Origin: Letharia columbiana
Taxonomy: Eukaryota; Ascomycota; Lecanoromycetes; Lecanorales; Parmeliaceae
NCBI RefSeq assembly: GCF_014066305.1
Contig: NW_023501059.1
Location: 248,001-312,000 of the forward strand
Direction: 5' to 3'
Length of the DNA stretch: 64,000 nt
The position numbers and the translations under genes were made by a program. Shown here piece after piece: positions 12,056 through 22,303 of this stretch. The notes below the pieces were generated by a model. It ran no database searches, was not told the origin of the DNA, and saw only the letters and a list, made by a program, of their open reading frames with translations. Position 1 is the first letter of the stretch. Every line of letters begins with the position of its first letter.

Positions 12056-12379
12056 CCTTTTTGTACCCCTCCCTTTTTTTGTGGGGGCCCCCCCTTGGGG
12101 GCTTTAAAAAAAAGGGGGGGGCCGCGGGGGGGGGGGGCGCCCAAAACAAAGGAATTTTTCCCCCCCCCCCCAAAAACCCCCCAAAAAAAAATTGGGGGGG
12201 GGGGGGGGAAAGGGGGGGGGGGGGGGTGTGCCCCGCGCGCGCGGGGGGTCGAACACAAAAACCCAAAAATTGGCCCCCCCCCTTTTTTTTTTTTAATATT
12301 TTTTTAAACCCCCCGCAGAAAAAAAAAATTCCTGGGTGTCGAGGCTGTAGAGTCACACTTCATCGTGGTGTCGAGCGCG
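12010..12379. repeat. Imperfect 45-bp direct repeat bracketing the homopolymer block
   Basis: Copies at 12010-12054 and 12336-12379 share GTGTCGAGGC, TAGAGTCA and GGTGTCGAGCGCG in order. On the minus strand both encode an ALDTTM..DS.ASTPR peptide. The repeat belongs to the tandem coding repeats of this locus and probably explains the assembly trouble between the copies. Confidence 0.65.
12049..12335. other. Homopolymer-block sequence, probable assembly or read artefact
   Basis: About 285 bases consist of consecutive runs of G, C, A and T (for example runs of 10-14 G and 8-12 T), unlike anything else in the window. It is bracketed by a 45-bp direct repeat (12010-12054 and 12336-12379). This is how low-quality consensus over a collapsed repeat looks. 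The proline- and glycine-rich ORFs over it should not be treated as genes. Confidence 0.75.
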
Positions 12380-12648
12380 TCAAGCGAGTACTCAGAAGTC
12401 CGTTGTCGCCATCGTCATGATACTGCAACGCGTTATAGACTCGCAATACGACAAAAATGCAATGGAAGGAAGCCTTACCTCGATCTTCTGCTTCTAAAAA
12501 TAGCCCAACAGATGCGGGCCTGGCCTCGCCGTCTTTGTCACCTGTTCTTCCGCCATTTGGTTCGTTAGACAAAGTCTCGCTCCATTTAGCCAGGAACTCA
12601 GCATTGGCAGCAGGTCAGCCAGAGCAACGGCCAAACGTGGGGACCCTG

Positions 12649-12855
12649 CTATTGAGCTAGAGGAACAGCCTGTTGTCCTTGTTGATGGTGTTGACGTATG
12701 AAAGCTTCCCTCTGATACTGCAGTTGCTGTTGATGTGCCTGTTGATGTGCGACCCTCATCTGCTCTCTAGCTTGACGCCTCTGCTCTCTTGCCTGCTGCA
12801 TAGTAAAGGAAGCAATTCCGCCTGATCCATCCAGTATATTTTTAACGCCCTCCAA
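12649..12855 (-). pseudogene. Glutamine-rich exon fragment
   Basis: A minus-strand frame begins MEGVKNILDGSGGIASFTMQ and then becomes Q/R-rich (QQAREQRRQAREQMRVAHQQ) before a stop. Composition is like a low-complexity activation or coiled region. A second Q-rich stretch lies at 14889-15284. No family can be named. Confidence 0.3.
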
Positions 12856-13118
12856 TATAGCGTCGAGCGCCGCATCTGGCTCCCCATTATATAGTGCCGC
12901 TATAGCGGCCTTCCCTATTCCGTGCCAATGGTGGCGATGATAATGACTGTGATACTGGGGTCAAGTCTCCATGGATTGCGTATATATGATGGTGGTGATT
13001 CTCATGGTGTCGACTGCTCGAGGACTACACCCTTTTCGTAAATATTCGTCTCGAAGTCTTCTTTCGACAGATCCGGATGTTCTGCCCGGACTTTTGCCAT
13101 CGCTCCCTTCTCGGCCTT

Positions 13119-13205
13119 GTCGACCTTGTTGATCATGTCTTGTAGCTCAGACTCACTTGGGTTCTGACCCATGGATCGCACGACCGTGCCCAACTCTTTG
13201 CTCGT
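13119..13205 (-). pseudogene. Calmodulin gene fragment (EF-hand 2-3 linker)
   Basis: Minus-strand codons 13205-13119 read [20 protein letters not shown] followed by LQDMINKVD. This matches the stretch of calmodulin joining EF-hand 1 to the start of EF-hand 2, with only a few substitutions. Both ends leave the family abruptly: upstream is unrelated sequence and downstream is [16 protein letters not shown]. The fragment contains no complete calcium loop, so it cannot work as calmodulin. A short captured piece of the host calmodulin gene is the simplest explanation. Confidence 0.65.
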
Positions 13206-13365
13206 CTAGAGGGATCGAGGGAAACTTGAGCGTGGGATTGGCCCCGTGTCCATCCTTCCACGGTCCTCCTTCCACGGTCCTCCATTCAGCGCCGCTTTCT
13301 GCACCACATCCCCCTCCGTCGCCAACGATGAACTCAGCTGGAACAAGTTTGACTGATGCTTCAGC

Positions 13366-13440
13366 CTGGCAATCGAAGATCGAAGGGTCTTGAATGTTGA
13401 CTATAATCCATTCCTCACCATCCCTTCCCTGCTGTCGAGC
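13366..13440 (-). pseudogene. UAS-domain fragment of a Ubx5/UBXD7-type protein
   Basis: Minus-strand codons read ARQQGRDGEEWIIVNIQDPS followed by IFDCQ. The W-(L/I)-(L/I)-VNIQDPSIFDCQ string is the hallmark start of the thioredoxin-like UAS domain of UBX-domain Cdc48/p97 adaptors. Only about 25 residues match. The frame then runs into unrelated sequence, and no UBX domain follows. It lies within 200 bp of the calmodulin fragment on the same strand, which fits repeated capture of small host-gene pieces. Confidence 0.6.
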
Positions 13441-14243
13441 CTGGTCCCAAGGTAACCTCGACATTCATTCGAACGGCGGTTGATAAGTTTGAGCAAGTAG
13501 ATTCGACTTTGAGGATGCTTCTGATGCTCCTGAGCCGGAGCATCGAGTCCAGCGGTGGGCGCAGATTGCGCAAGGTCAATCGTTGCTCCCGCTTTCCCAC
13601 CCCGCATGAGATCTGTGCAGGTAACCAAGATCTGCAGCGTCCTATCCTGTATATCTAGCACGACCAAACTTTCGCTGGGATTGAAGCCTGTGCCCATAAG
13701 AAGGCTCTGGATAGGACTCAAGTCCGCCTCCCGGGAGACAATATCTCCAGCCCCCGCCACGCTCAGCGTCAAGTCCGCCAGTTTCCCCGCGACGACGAAA
13801 ACCCTCTCGTCCGTCGTCGTGCATGACAATGTCAGCATCTGGTGAAATTGCATCTTCCTGGTCCTCCGCTTCACTCCCTCCGAAAAGCGAATCGTGGTCA
13901 TCCGATGCCCCTTGCTCCACGCTTTCTTCGTGTAAGACTTGCTAAACGCTAGCGTCGTCTGAGCCGCCCACATGCTCCATTCGCCGTTTCCGATTCGAAA
14001 AGCGCGTTTTTCAGTCTTGATGGCGGTCTGGCCGTCCCAGGTGCGTAGGTCGACGGACGTGGTCTGCATCAGCTCGACTTCGTACTGGCCGTCCGTCGAA
14101 GCGCGGAAGGTGACTTCCGAAGTCCCGTGGCTGGGGCAGACGAGATTGCGGTAGGTGAGGTCGGTGTCTCCGACGAGATGCGTGTGGTGAGTGCGGCGAA
14201 CCAGGCGGTATTTGCCGGCGCTCTTGATGACCGTCATCCTCAA
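13401..14243 (-). CDS. 280-codon minus-strand ORF of unknown function
   Basis: This is the second-longest uninterrupted frame in the mosaic tract. It reads like a beta-rich protein (TFRASTDGQYEVELMQTTSV, EWSMWAAQTTLAF) with no signal peptide or membrane segment, and ends REGMVRNGL. The frame overlaps the UAS fragment in a different frame. I recognise no family. It could be an exon of one of the reiterated units or a captured fragment of an unidentified gene. The first ATG is not certain because an upstream intron may exist. Confidence 0.4.
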   Translation of the reverse strand: MRMTVIKSAGKYRLVRRTHHTHLVGDTDLTYRNLVCPSHGTSEVTFRASTDGQYEVELMQTTSVDLRTWDGQTAIKTEKRAFRIGNGEWSMWAAQTTLAFSKSYTKKAWSKGHRMTTIRFSEGVKRRTRKMQFHQMLTLSCTTTDERVFVVAGKLADLTLSVAGAGDIVSREADLSPIQSLLMGTGFNPSESLVVLDIQDRTLQILVTCTDLMRGGKAGATIDLAQSAPTAGLDAPAQEHQKHPQSRIYLLKLINRRSNECRGYLGTRLDSREGMVRNGL

Positions 14244-14699
14244 CCAACGTCATCTCTTCATCTTCCGGCATCAATGGTGGCAGGACCTAGACGAGATCCT
14301 CGAGGCAAGATCTGATCTTGTCAGACCCCTCACGCTTATCCCAGCTGGTGGCTCCAGCGGTTTCGCAAAAGTGCCTAGACCTGTCAGAACAGGCGCTTGC
14401 CTTGGCAAGGGTTTTGAACTCGGTGGTACCTTCTCTGGTGCCGTTGGTGAAGGGGGGCCTGCGGGCAGGATTTAGTCAGCATCGATGCTTCAAAGAAATT
14501 GAAAACAGCAGCTCTTACATTCGAGCCCGGGTAATTTATTTATTTATATATAGTTTGCGCAAAATACCCGTTGCGTCGATAGAACCAGGTTGAGCTTCGA
14601 CTGCATTCTGTTCGAAGATATTCATGTCAGCTTCGTTTGCAACAGACACGATATGTCAGTCATTAGTCTTGAGCAATGGTTAAGCGACCGGTCTTACTT

Positions 14700-14892
14700 A
14701 CATTCTTTACCTGAGATCCTCGCCACATGCGACTTTTCTGTCGTCAGTGCGACCATAATAGCCGAAACAGATGCCGTTGCTCTCTGATTCTGCTGCGCGA
14801 CCGATCCCAGCGGCGGCAGCGTTGCGCTTGTTAAAAGGACTAGTAGACGATCCAGCGTCAGTCGCCTTGGGTTTGGGAGCCATGTTTATCAA
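14700..14892 (-). pseudogene. Repeated N-terminal peptide, copy 2 (DAGSSTS)
   Basis: Minus-strand ATG at 14883 starts MAPKPKATDAGSSTSPFNKR and continues NAAAAGIGRAAESESNGICF. It is the better-preserved partner of the copy at 11768. The lysine/serine-rich start looks like a nuclear protein N-terminus, but nothing downstream identifies the protein. Confidence 0.4.
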
Positions 14893-15284
14893 AGTAGATG
14901 CGATATCTGCAGAGAAATTTGGAAACGGAATAGTCCATGGAGCATTCGATCCGGTTCCGAAAGCATCTGCGTCGGCGGAGTGGAAGCATAGGCGTTCTGA
15001 TGCAGGCAGTGAGCAAAGGGGTCTTCCAGATCCCGAACCTGCTGCAAATATGCGGCTTGAACGCTGCCTTTCTGCTGTTGGCGTTGATTGCCAGTCGTGG
15101 ATTGATGCATGTTTGGCTGACCAACATAGGACTGGGGACAGTTGAGGCCCGTGTGGTTTGCCTGAGGTGCTTGCTGCGTCTGGTATGAGTGTCTTTGAGA
15201 TGGCAGGATGGTGGAAGCCTGTGTCTGATGCTGCATGTGCGGCGGTTGGCTAGGTCCGGGGCAAAAAAGTAGCGACTCCGACAC
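14889..15284 (-). pseudogene. Glutamine-rich coding remnant
   Basis: A 131-codon minus-strand frame rich in Q, P, S and H (for example SYVGQPNMHQSTTGNQRQQQ), resembling the low-complexity part of a transcription regulator. It has no recognisable domain and no clear splice partner. Its proximity to the start peptide at 14883 may be meaningful, but the order on the strand places it upstream of that ATG. Confidence 0.3.
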
Positions 15285-16139
15285 TCAGGGCGCTGAGCAT
15301 CTTCTGTCTCCGCACACGGACGCTCTACCCCGCCTCCGCCACCTCAAAGCCAACTCCACCCACACATCTTCGTCTTCCGCCCTTGGTCCTCGGAAGTGAA
15401 ACGGCTCCGTCGCCTCATCGGATACCAAAGTCTTCGACACGACCTTCGTTCGCCTCCTTCTCCTCCGTCAACATGGACATCTCCATATACCCCTCCGGCT
15501 CTTGTGGAATACAAGCGTACGGCTTGTTTGCCTTGGCAAGCTGTTCGCCGATGAAGTCGTGGGTTGAGTCCTGTAGTTTTTTTTTATATATATGGTGCGG
15601 TTGTCAGCTAGTCCTCGACCATCCAGGGCCGCGTCAGCTTGTTGCTCAGTATCAGGATGAAATGTTTTTTCGACCATAGCCAGGTTTTCTCTCTTGGGCT
15701 ATACTGTTGAAGCGGACTGGACCTTTTGCTGCCTCCCTCACGGCCTCGCTGCTTGTCGAGTATCAACATTTTCCATGATCCTGGGCCTGCACTGCTTTCT
15801 TTCCCTCGCGTCGTCATCATCATTGCTGAGAGTGCTCGAATGTTTGTCCCATTCGACCTCTCGCTCTTGATCGACTCCATCAATATGCACACTATCATCA
15901 TCTGGGGGGTCAAAGTTTCAGTCGTCTCATCGCCCTGGGCGAGCGCTGTTGGATTGATCTCTTTGCGACAAGCAGAATGCGTTCGAAGAGGTAGAATTTG
16001 TACTGTTCACGTACGAGCGATCCAATCGCTGAATCAACAGCAACCTGGTTTTCGAGAGACTTGCGTTCCCGGCTTGCTTTGGAGAGGTTGGTACTGTGCC
16101 GAGACTTGTAAAGGTCGGGCTCAGGATCTCATTGTCTTT

Positions 16140-16590
16140 TAGAAGAGCGTTGGATGAGCCGCTTGGGTTGCATCGGAGGCCGGCGGTACTCGCAATTTTG
16201 TCATCGTCTATGGGCTCTTGATTCGCATCGCTCGTGAATGCATCAGTGTTGGTTGGAGCTCGAGCGAACCTGTCTTTTCTTCTTCTTCCAATTGTATGCT
16301 ACGCTCTTGAAGGCTTTGTATTGTACTCTTGGCATCTGCCTCGGCTTTCTGCGCTTTGGAAAGGTACTTTGGAGAGCTCGACGAGGTTGACAGAGGCCTG
16401 AGCTTCGAGATGCGATACTCTATCACCAGTAGTATCTTCCAGGTCAACGACTTTCTCATCCCTCTGCCCTGCCTTTACTTTCTGCTCTTCTCCAAACCGT
16501 TTAATCTGTTCTTGGAGGATTTGAGCCGCGTTTTCTAGCGGGAGCAGGCTAGTACCAAGGCTGGTCAGAGCTTCTGGATTCCACAACCTG
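16140..16590 (-). pseudogene. Coiled-coil module beginning LWNPEAL
   Basis: An intron-like GTACGG...CACCGGCAG on the minus strand ends just before codons LWNPEALTSLGTSLLPLENA, followed by a strongly heptad-like helix (QILQEQIKRFGEEQKVKAGQ). Comparable RLWN/RLWD starts followed by helical sequence occur at about 20.2 and 19.6 kb, so the module is reiterated. Frames are broken after about 95 codons. Confidence 0.4.
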
Positions 16591-16601
16591 CCGGTGATGC
16601 G

Positions 16602-18060
16602 TCAGTATATAGGCATTGGTGAGACATCTTGCTCCGAGTGTTTGGGCTTCTTTGCGATGCCGTACCCGTGGTAGCTTAAGCGTGTCTGGCTTTTTCTGCT
16701 TGCCAGGCTTGATAGTAGTTTGAGGCTGGTCTTCCTTGGATTCCGCAATCCCGTTCCACCGCAGTTGGTCGTACTCATACTTAGCATAATCGGTGGAAAA
16801 GCTTGCGTAATCATCAGTATCTGTACCATCATTTGCTCCTCGTCCTCGGCAGACGACGACAGTGACAAAAGTCTCCGAAGCTCATGTCTAGACATGTCTC
16901 ATCGCCAATAAAGGTGACTTTTTCCTGGACTTGAAGTGGAAGCAGACCCTGAAAGCTAGGCGCTGTTCTGGAAGGTGCGATAGGCGAGGCCGATACGTAG
17001 AGAGCTGACTGATCTCGAAAACGAGCGATATCGAAGGGCACATCGAAAGGCGTGGGCTCTGTCATTCGCGTAGCTAGGCAACTGCTCATTTCCCAGACTG
17101 AATACCACCTGGGCGATCCATGAACACCGCACCAGCTTGGCGTCTTGAGGTCAATCATCTCAGACCGCACTCTGCATACCACCTTTCCCTTGACCTTCTC
17201 CGACCTTATATCTATATTTTGATATATAGCCAGCACGTTGTAACGATGCGGCACTTTTGTGAGGCAATGCGGGCGTTTTACGCCTATCAAATTGTCAGTA
17301 TGTTAGACCGAAAAGATTATCGGACTACTGACCGACGATGAGTACTGCAGGAACGCGATCTCGTTGGTGGTTTAGGAATGGCGCGACCTTGTTCGATAAG
17401 ATACTCTGGTCTTCAGCCTTTTCCATCTTGTCGGACCCGTTAAATTTCGTCACTCCGCTGCTATTTCTATGACTTAGCATCAGACAGACTACTCTCAAAA
17501 CCGCGACTTACAGTCTGATAATGAAGATTTTGCGGTCCATGTATCCCAGCTTGTCGTTATCATTGTGCAAAAGGAAGCCATTGAAGTAGCCACCTTTGCT
17601 ACCCTCACCACCCCAAGAGGGGCTTGCAGACGCTTAAGGACGTCAATGAGGACAGCGTAGGACTTGGCGGCATTACGTTCCTTGAACTGCCAGTACTTCG
17701 ACTTGACCCTGGAGTTCAAGGTGACTGCACCACCTAGCGACAATGATGCGATGTCAGGCCCGACATGCTTCTCACCATCTTCGCGCATCTAGAGCTCGTC
17801 AGCAACCGAGACAAAGAATAATCCTATCGGAGTTGAAAAGGACTCACCCCGATCCTCTGTTTCTCCATGTATCCTAGGCACAGCAACTCGTTGAATGGCC
17901 TGTACGAGCCATCCTGAATTGCATTTTGCCCAGCCCAGGTCAGACGGGAGATTTGCCAGTAGGAGAGGCTGAATCTGCCGAGAGCTGATGATGATATCAG
18001 AACGGAGGTATCGAAATAAAAGCGGAGATATTTTTTATATAGAAGAGAAGTGCCGACCAT
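16602..18060 (-). pseudogene. Multi-exon gene remnant: AlkB-like 2OG oxygenase segment joined to an SRA/YDG-like domain
   Basis: Minus-strand exon 18060-17848 ends NELLCLGYMEKQRIG; after a GTGAGT..CTAG intron, the exon from 17788 reads MREDGEKHVGPDIASLSLGG then AVTLNSRVKSKYW. This is the core of fungal AlkB-like 2OG-Fe(II) oxygenases (usually WHDDGE..GP.IASLSLG), but here the iron-binding histidine is arginine. Near 17625 the frame breaks and an SRA/YDG-like segment starts (GGYFNGFLLHNDNDKLGYMD). Its later exons join in perfect phase: the break at 17512/17457 restores IIRLGVTKF, and the next join gives VLIVGVKRPH. It then ends with RYNVLAIYQNIDIRSEKVKG and PSWCGVHG. SRA domains read modified cytosines, and AlkB-like enzymes oxidise alkylated or methylated bases. 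The preserved splicing argues for recent activity; the frameshift and lost histidine argue for decay. Confidence 0.5.
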
Positions 18061-19432
18061 CGAATCTCTGGACTTGAAGGAATGTGTGTTGTGTGCCTGG
18101 TTAGGACTTTGAAGTGGTGCACATCGCCGTGGCGATGGCTGCCAACGCGACGCTTGGCCGGAGCTGCTATCGGACGTAGGACTTCATGGAGTGGTCTTTG
18201 CTTCACGGTACCAGGGCAATACCGTTACTAGTCACCAGCACTGCGTGGAAATGCCACCTCATTGCTGGTGTGGTTTTTCTGGAGCTGCTGCTCTCATTCA
18301 ATCTGCTGGATGCGTGCGATGAAACCTGGCGGCGATCTGGGCTTCCATCAGGAACTGGCGACGGATCAGTATCTGCTCTCTACGCACTCGATGTCTGCAC
18401 AGGACTTACTGGAACCAATACTGGCGCAGTGGAGTTACATGGCTCTTGCTAGCCAATGTGGTAGTTGCCAGCCCCTCCTGCAAGGTTTCTCGAAAATTTG
18501 ACTCTGAATGGAAAGATAAGCTGGGGGGCGCGCTGTGGAATTGCGTGATCGTCTTCCCCCTCCCCTGCTCCATAAACAGCAATAGCTTTGCGTGGTGCTT
18601 TTGATTGTGTCGTTCATCTGGATTGTCGATATCCGGAATTATCCGTATACCAGACCGCTGAAGAGACCCATGATGGCGGCGTTAATGAATACAGTCAAGG
18701 TGGTGTCGTCGGTCGTAGCGGTTCTTCGCTTTTGGATCCTCGCACTCGTTTGCCTTCGACACATACTACCAGCCATGGTCGCAGCCGCATCCTTGGAGCC
18801 TTTTAACGTCACTGCTCAGGACCCTAAAGCTGCTAAGTCAGTAAAGTCAGTCGATCCTGTCTGCCTCAAGTTAGCAGGTCCATGAATATGAAAGCGCTTG
18901 ATCGTCCTGGACACAGTAAAAAGATGTATTTGTCCTAATGGTGGACGATAAATGTCAGTGCGATTATATACAAGGAACGCCGTTACTGCCTCCAAGCGGC
19001 ATTTGAGATATTCTCTCGATCCCTCATCGCCTCTCGCTATCGTTGGTCATCTCCTCGGCCAGCTCCAAGAGTAACGGAAGTCACACAGTTGTGCCGCACG
19101 TAATGCCTGCAGTGCGTGTCGGCCTCTTCAACTTCCGGCGGGCCCTCTCCACTGACTTGAGTCTATGTCCCCGTTGCTTCATCCTCGGCACTGTGTCGAT
19201 ATAGAACAGCAGAAGAACAACCTGTCAATCCTTTCGCGAAGCTCGAGTGGAATTTGCTAAGGGATGTGCTTGTTCCAAGAGGTTGATGCTTCTGCGATGG
19301 TGACCAGCAGTGAGACGACCTCCATGGATTTTGCAAGCCCCTGAGAAGGAGCAAGCAGACGCCGTTGATGGTTTTGAAGATCGCCAGTGACCTCGCGCCA
19401 CATGAACTTGAATTCCTTCTTTTGATGTGGTT

Positions 19433-20280
19433 TCATGTGAGCTCCATTACCAGACGCCGGATTATGCCGGACAAATTCCTCATCTTCAGGTTTGCTGGGG
19501 TTGACGATGACCTTCGTTCTATGTCGATACTCCTCATGTGATTAACAGTGATGGTGTGCTGAATCCTCAGCTCTGTGCTCTCCACGCGACTTCTGGTATC
19601 CCACAACCTCACTGCTCCTTCTCTATAACCTTTGATGACGACGTTTGGACCCAGCCGGCCACCGCCACTGCTTCCCGCTGGCCCTGAATCCATGAAATCT
19701 CGACGCACTCTGTCAGAGAACTGCTTCAGTAACCGGAGGCGAGGATTGGCTTGAGGTAGACTTGAGCTTGGTCAAGGGGCGGGCTGGTGTTTCTCTTTGC
19801 AGGAATTTTTCGGTCGTCTCTGCCAGCTGGTTGCGATTCACCGGTTCTTCTATCCACCCATCCAGTGTTGGTATTGACGCAGGCTCTGTTGCTGGCTCGT
19901 GATCTCGTCTTGAAGCTCAAGCAAGCGTTGGTGCATTCGTTTGACTTTGTCGATCTTCTCTCGTGGAGCATCCGTAGACTCAAAACCTTCGCGATACAGA
20001 GTCTCATATTTAGCATGGTAGGTTCTGAAGTCAAGCTCCTGGATAAGGACCCTGGTGAGCTTTCATGAGACTGGTGTGATCGAGAATTGATCCGGCTCTT
20101 TCTTGGACTGAGCGCGGGTCTTGATTCGGGAGCTGTTCTGGACGATGAGATCTCCTTTGGTCTGGATGTTCCAGAGTCGCTCGTCGTGAAGCCGGTATAT
20201 GTATATGCTCATCAACGCAATGACGTTCTGTCTGATGGCGTCGTATCCCGAGAAGCTGACAGAAGTCTCCAACCACTTTC
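19433..20280 (-). pseudogene. Reiterated coiled-coil modules (two copies)
   Basis: Minus-strand frames at 20272-20063 (RLHDERLWNIQTKGDLIVQN), 20040-19850 (ELDFRTYHAKYETLYREGFE continuing to a long helix ending QSLRQYQHW) and 19660-19520 (GAVRLWDTRSRVESTELRIQ) resemble each other and the 16.1-16.9 kb segment (FSTDYAKYEYDQLRW, LWNPEAL). The order differs between copies and frames are interrupted. These look like duplicated exons of one ancestral coiled-coil protein. Confidence 0.4.
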
Positions 20281-20574
20281 TCAGTACGACTTCGAGACCT
20301 GTGCCACCGTTGGCGTCTTCAACCTGGAATTGGGCAAAAAAGTCCCTGTGCTCTCTTCAATGCATGGCTGGTAGCGAGCGGCGAGTTACTGCTTTCAGAA
20401 GTACATGGAGATGCGGTGGATGCTTTATGACGCTTTGTACCACTCGCTCGTCCATTGATTTGACCATGATCGTCAGCCTTGCGCTTCAGGGAAGCTCTGA
20501 TGTATTCGGGTCGATCATTCAGCTCGGCATCATTGCATACGGTGGTAGAAAGCCGCCATAAGTCCAACGCTCCT

Positions 20575-21204
20575 TCACGAATGCTGGATTGTAATCCTGA
20601 GCCTCAGGCGCAAGGGCTCCGTTAAAGGCCCAGAATGAGACGCACTTGCCGTTGAGGCACATTCATCCTGACGCGAACATTTGCGGTTTGGTGACATTGC
20701 ACTCGGAACGTCCCTTACGTAAAGCCTTGATATCGGTAGGGACGTAAACCTCTGGCAAGTCCTCAGCAGCATACCAGCTCTGGCTGTTAAGGTCCGTTTT
20801 CCTCGAAGCGGAATTTGACGACGACATGACCGTTGCTCTTTTCATCCCGGTGATCAGTGATGTGGACATCTGGAGTCTCGGTGGGGGATCTTGGATGGCC
20901 AATGGATGTTATTTTGCTCGATGATCAGGCGCAGAGGTATCTACCATTTTTCGTTGGTGATGAAAGCCTTGATTCTGCCGTTCTCCGAATCATGGTCTTT
21001 CATCTGGCAGATCTCGCCCGAACCATTCTTTCCAATGCCTCCTCCAACCCCTTCTCCACCTCCACAAGCCACTCGCCGTCGACGCAGAAGAAGTATTTTT
21101 TTATATAGAATTTTGCGAGTGCTGGGATGTCCATGCCCGCTGATGCTGGTAATTCTCACGATTAAACGAAGGTTCAAAAGTCCTAGGGAAGGTCGTGTGT
21201 ACAC
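20575..21204 (-). pseudogene. Cysteine-motif exon remnants, possibly of the AlkB/SNF2-like gene
   Basis: Three consecutive minus-strand frames look coding: KFYIKKYFFCVDGEWLVEVE (21110-21000), WYAAEDLPEVYVPTDIKALR (about 20790-20700) and CLNGKCVSFWAFNGALAPEA then QDYNPAFVKERW (about 20660-20580). The C-x4-C followed by FW and an LxY..F..R pattern is reminiscent of the cysteine segment that precedes AlkB-like domains in some fungal proteins, but this is weak. Frames shift between pieces. Confidence 0.3.
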
Positions 21205-21259
21205 AATTCGTTACGGCCAAAGGTGGGAGACAACTTCGCGATGGCCTCTTGAGACGACA

Positions 21260-21930
21260 TCACAAGCGGAGATAGTAAGAACAAGAAGACTCGGTGAAAA
21301 ATCGAACATGTTCATCATGCGGTTTGTATTCTCGTCCAATGAATTCGACCCAAATTTTTGCTGCGGACCTCGAGCTCCATTTGGTCATCCTTGACCGCAC
21401 GTCTGCGAAGATCGTGTCCGCGCAGTCCTTCTGCAGGTTTACGGAGGTGGCGCTGACCTTGACGCTGGTGACCAGGACTTGCACGGGGCAAGTCTTGTCA
21501 TTGAACTGGGCGATCGCCGCCTCTCGGTCCTTGAGCCTATGCTTCGCACGGATGCTGATAACATTGAACCCCAGAACCATCAGAAGGATCTCTACTAGCC
21601 ATGCCGTGGAGGGCCAGTCGCAGAAAACAATGACCTTTCGGCCATTCTTATTACAGATCTGGTGGACGAGTTCGGCGATGTAGGAGAGTTTGACCGAGTT
21701 GCGCGTGAGATAGTATGCCATGCTGGCACGGTCGCGACAGACGGGCATGTTCCGGGTCGATCTTGGTCGAGTTAAAGAAGTAGGTGGCGCCGTGGTCTTG
21801 ATGCTTATGGTAAAACTTCTCGATGACGGCGGGCCCATCGTCGTTGTAATTGCTGGACTGCTTGAGCTTGCCCGTTGAGCCTGATCATGGGATTCATCGG
21901 AGGTTGGGGAGCACTTGGGTTCGCTTTGGG
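21260..21930 (-). pseudogene. SNF2-family helicase C-terminal domain fragment
   Basis: Minus-strand frames give a SNF2 second RecA lobe: MAYYLTRNSVKLSYIAELVH, then GRKVIVFCDWPSTAWLVEIL (motif IV), FNVISIRAKHRLKDRE, FNDKTCPVQVLVTSVKVSAT with SVNLQ (motif V) and CADTIFADV. The conserved QxxGRxxRxGQ motif VI is garbled after a frameshift (a SKNLGRIHWTRIQ-like trace is visible). The preceding frame adds HQDHGATYFFNSTKIDPEHA, which fits the linker before this lobe. No ATPase lobe 1 (Walker A/DEAH) was found nearby, so it cannot be a working helicase. It belongs either to the same decayed gene as the AlkB-like exons or is a captured piece. Confidence 0.6.
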
Positions 21931-22045
21931 TACTGATTGCGCTTTAGTCCCTTAATCACCCATTGGAGCCATCATTGCACCTGGTGGACCTACTTAGGCT
22001 CCAGCTTCTTCAGCCTTCCGACGCTCTTGTCGCCTCTTCCGTAAA

Positions 22046-22303
22046 TCAACGCATATATAGCGAACTCCGGGCCCAGTCTCGGGCGATCGCTCCTCCTCCT
22101 AAGGATATTGTCAGTTGACGGACAAGGGAAGAGGACGGGGCTATAACTACCTCACTGTCTGGCTCCCAGGCCTTTATATATAGAGATTTCATACCGAAAG
22201 GAATGAATGCTCTTTTGATGGAAAAAAATGTAGCACGATCAAAATGGACCGCAACAGACCCGTCTGCATCTGCGAACTCCCGACTGCCAAGCTTTCGCAG
22301 CAT
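22046..22303 (-). pseudogene. Unassigned exon-like minus-strand frame
   Basis: The frame starts MLRKLGSREFADADGSVAVH and continues FDRATFFSIKRAFIPFGMKS up to an intron-like GTGAGG near 22098. It lies upstream of the SNF2 fragment on the same strand and has a coding-like composition, but no family is recognised. Confidence 0.25.

Noticed and set aside
12027..12420. Proline/glycine-rich ORFs on both strands
   Set aside because: They are translations of the homopolymer blocks and have no independent support.
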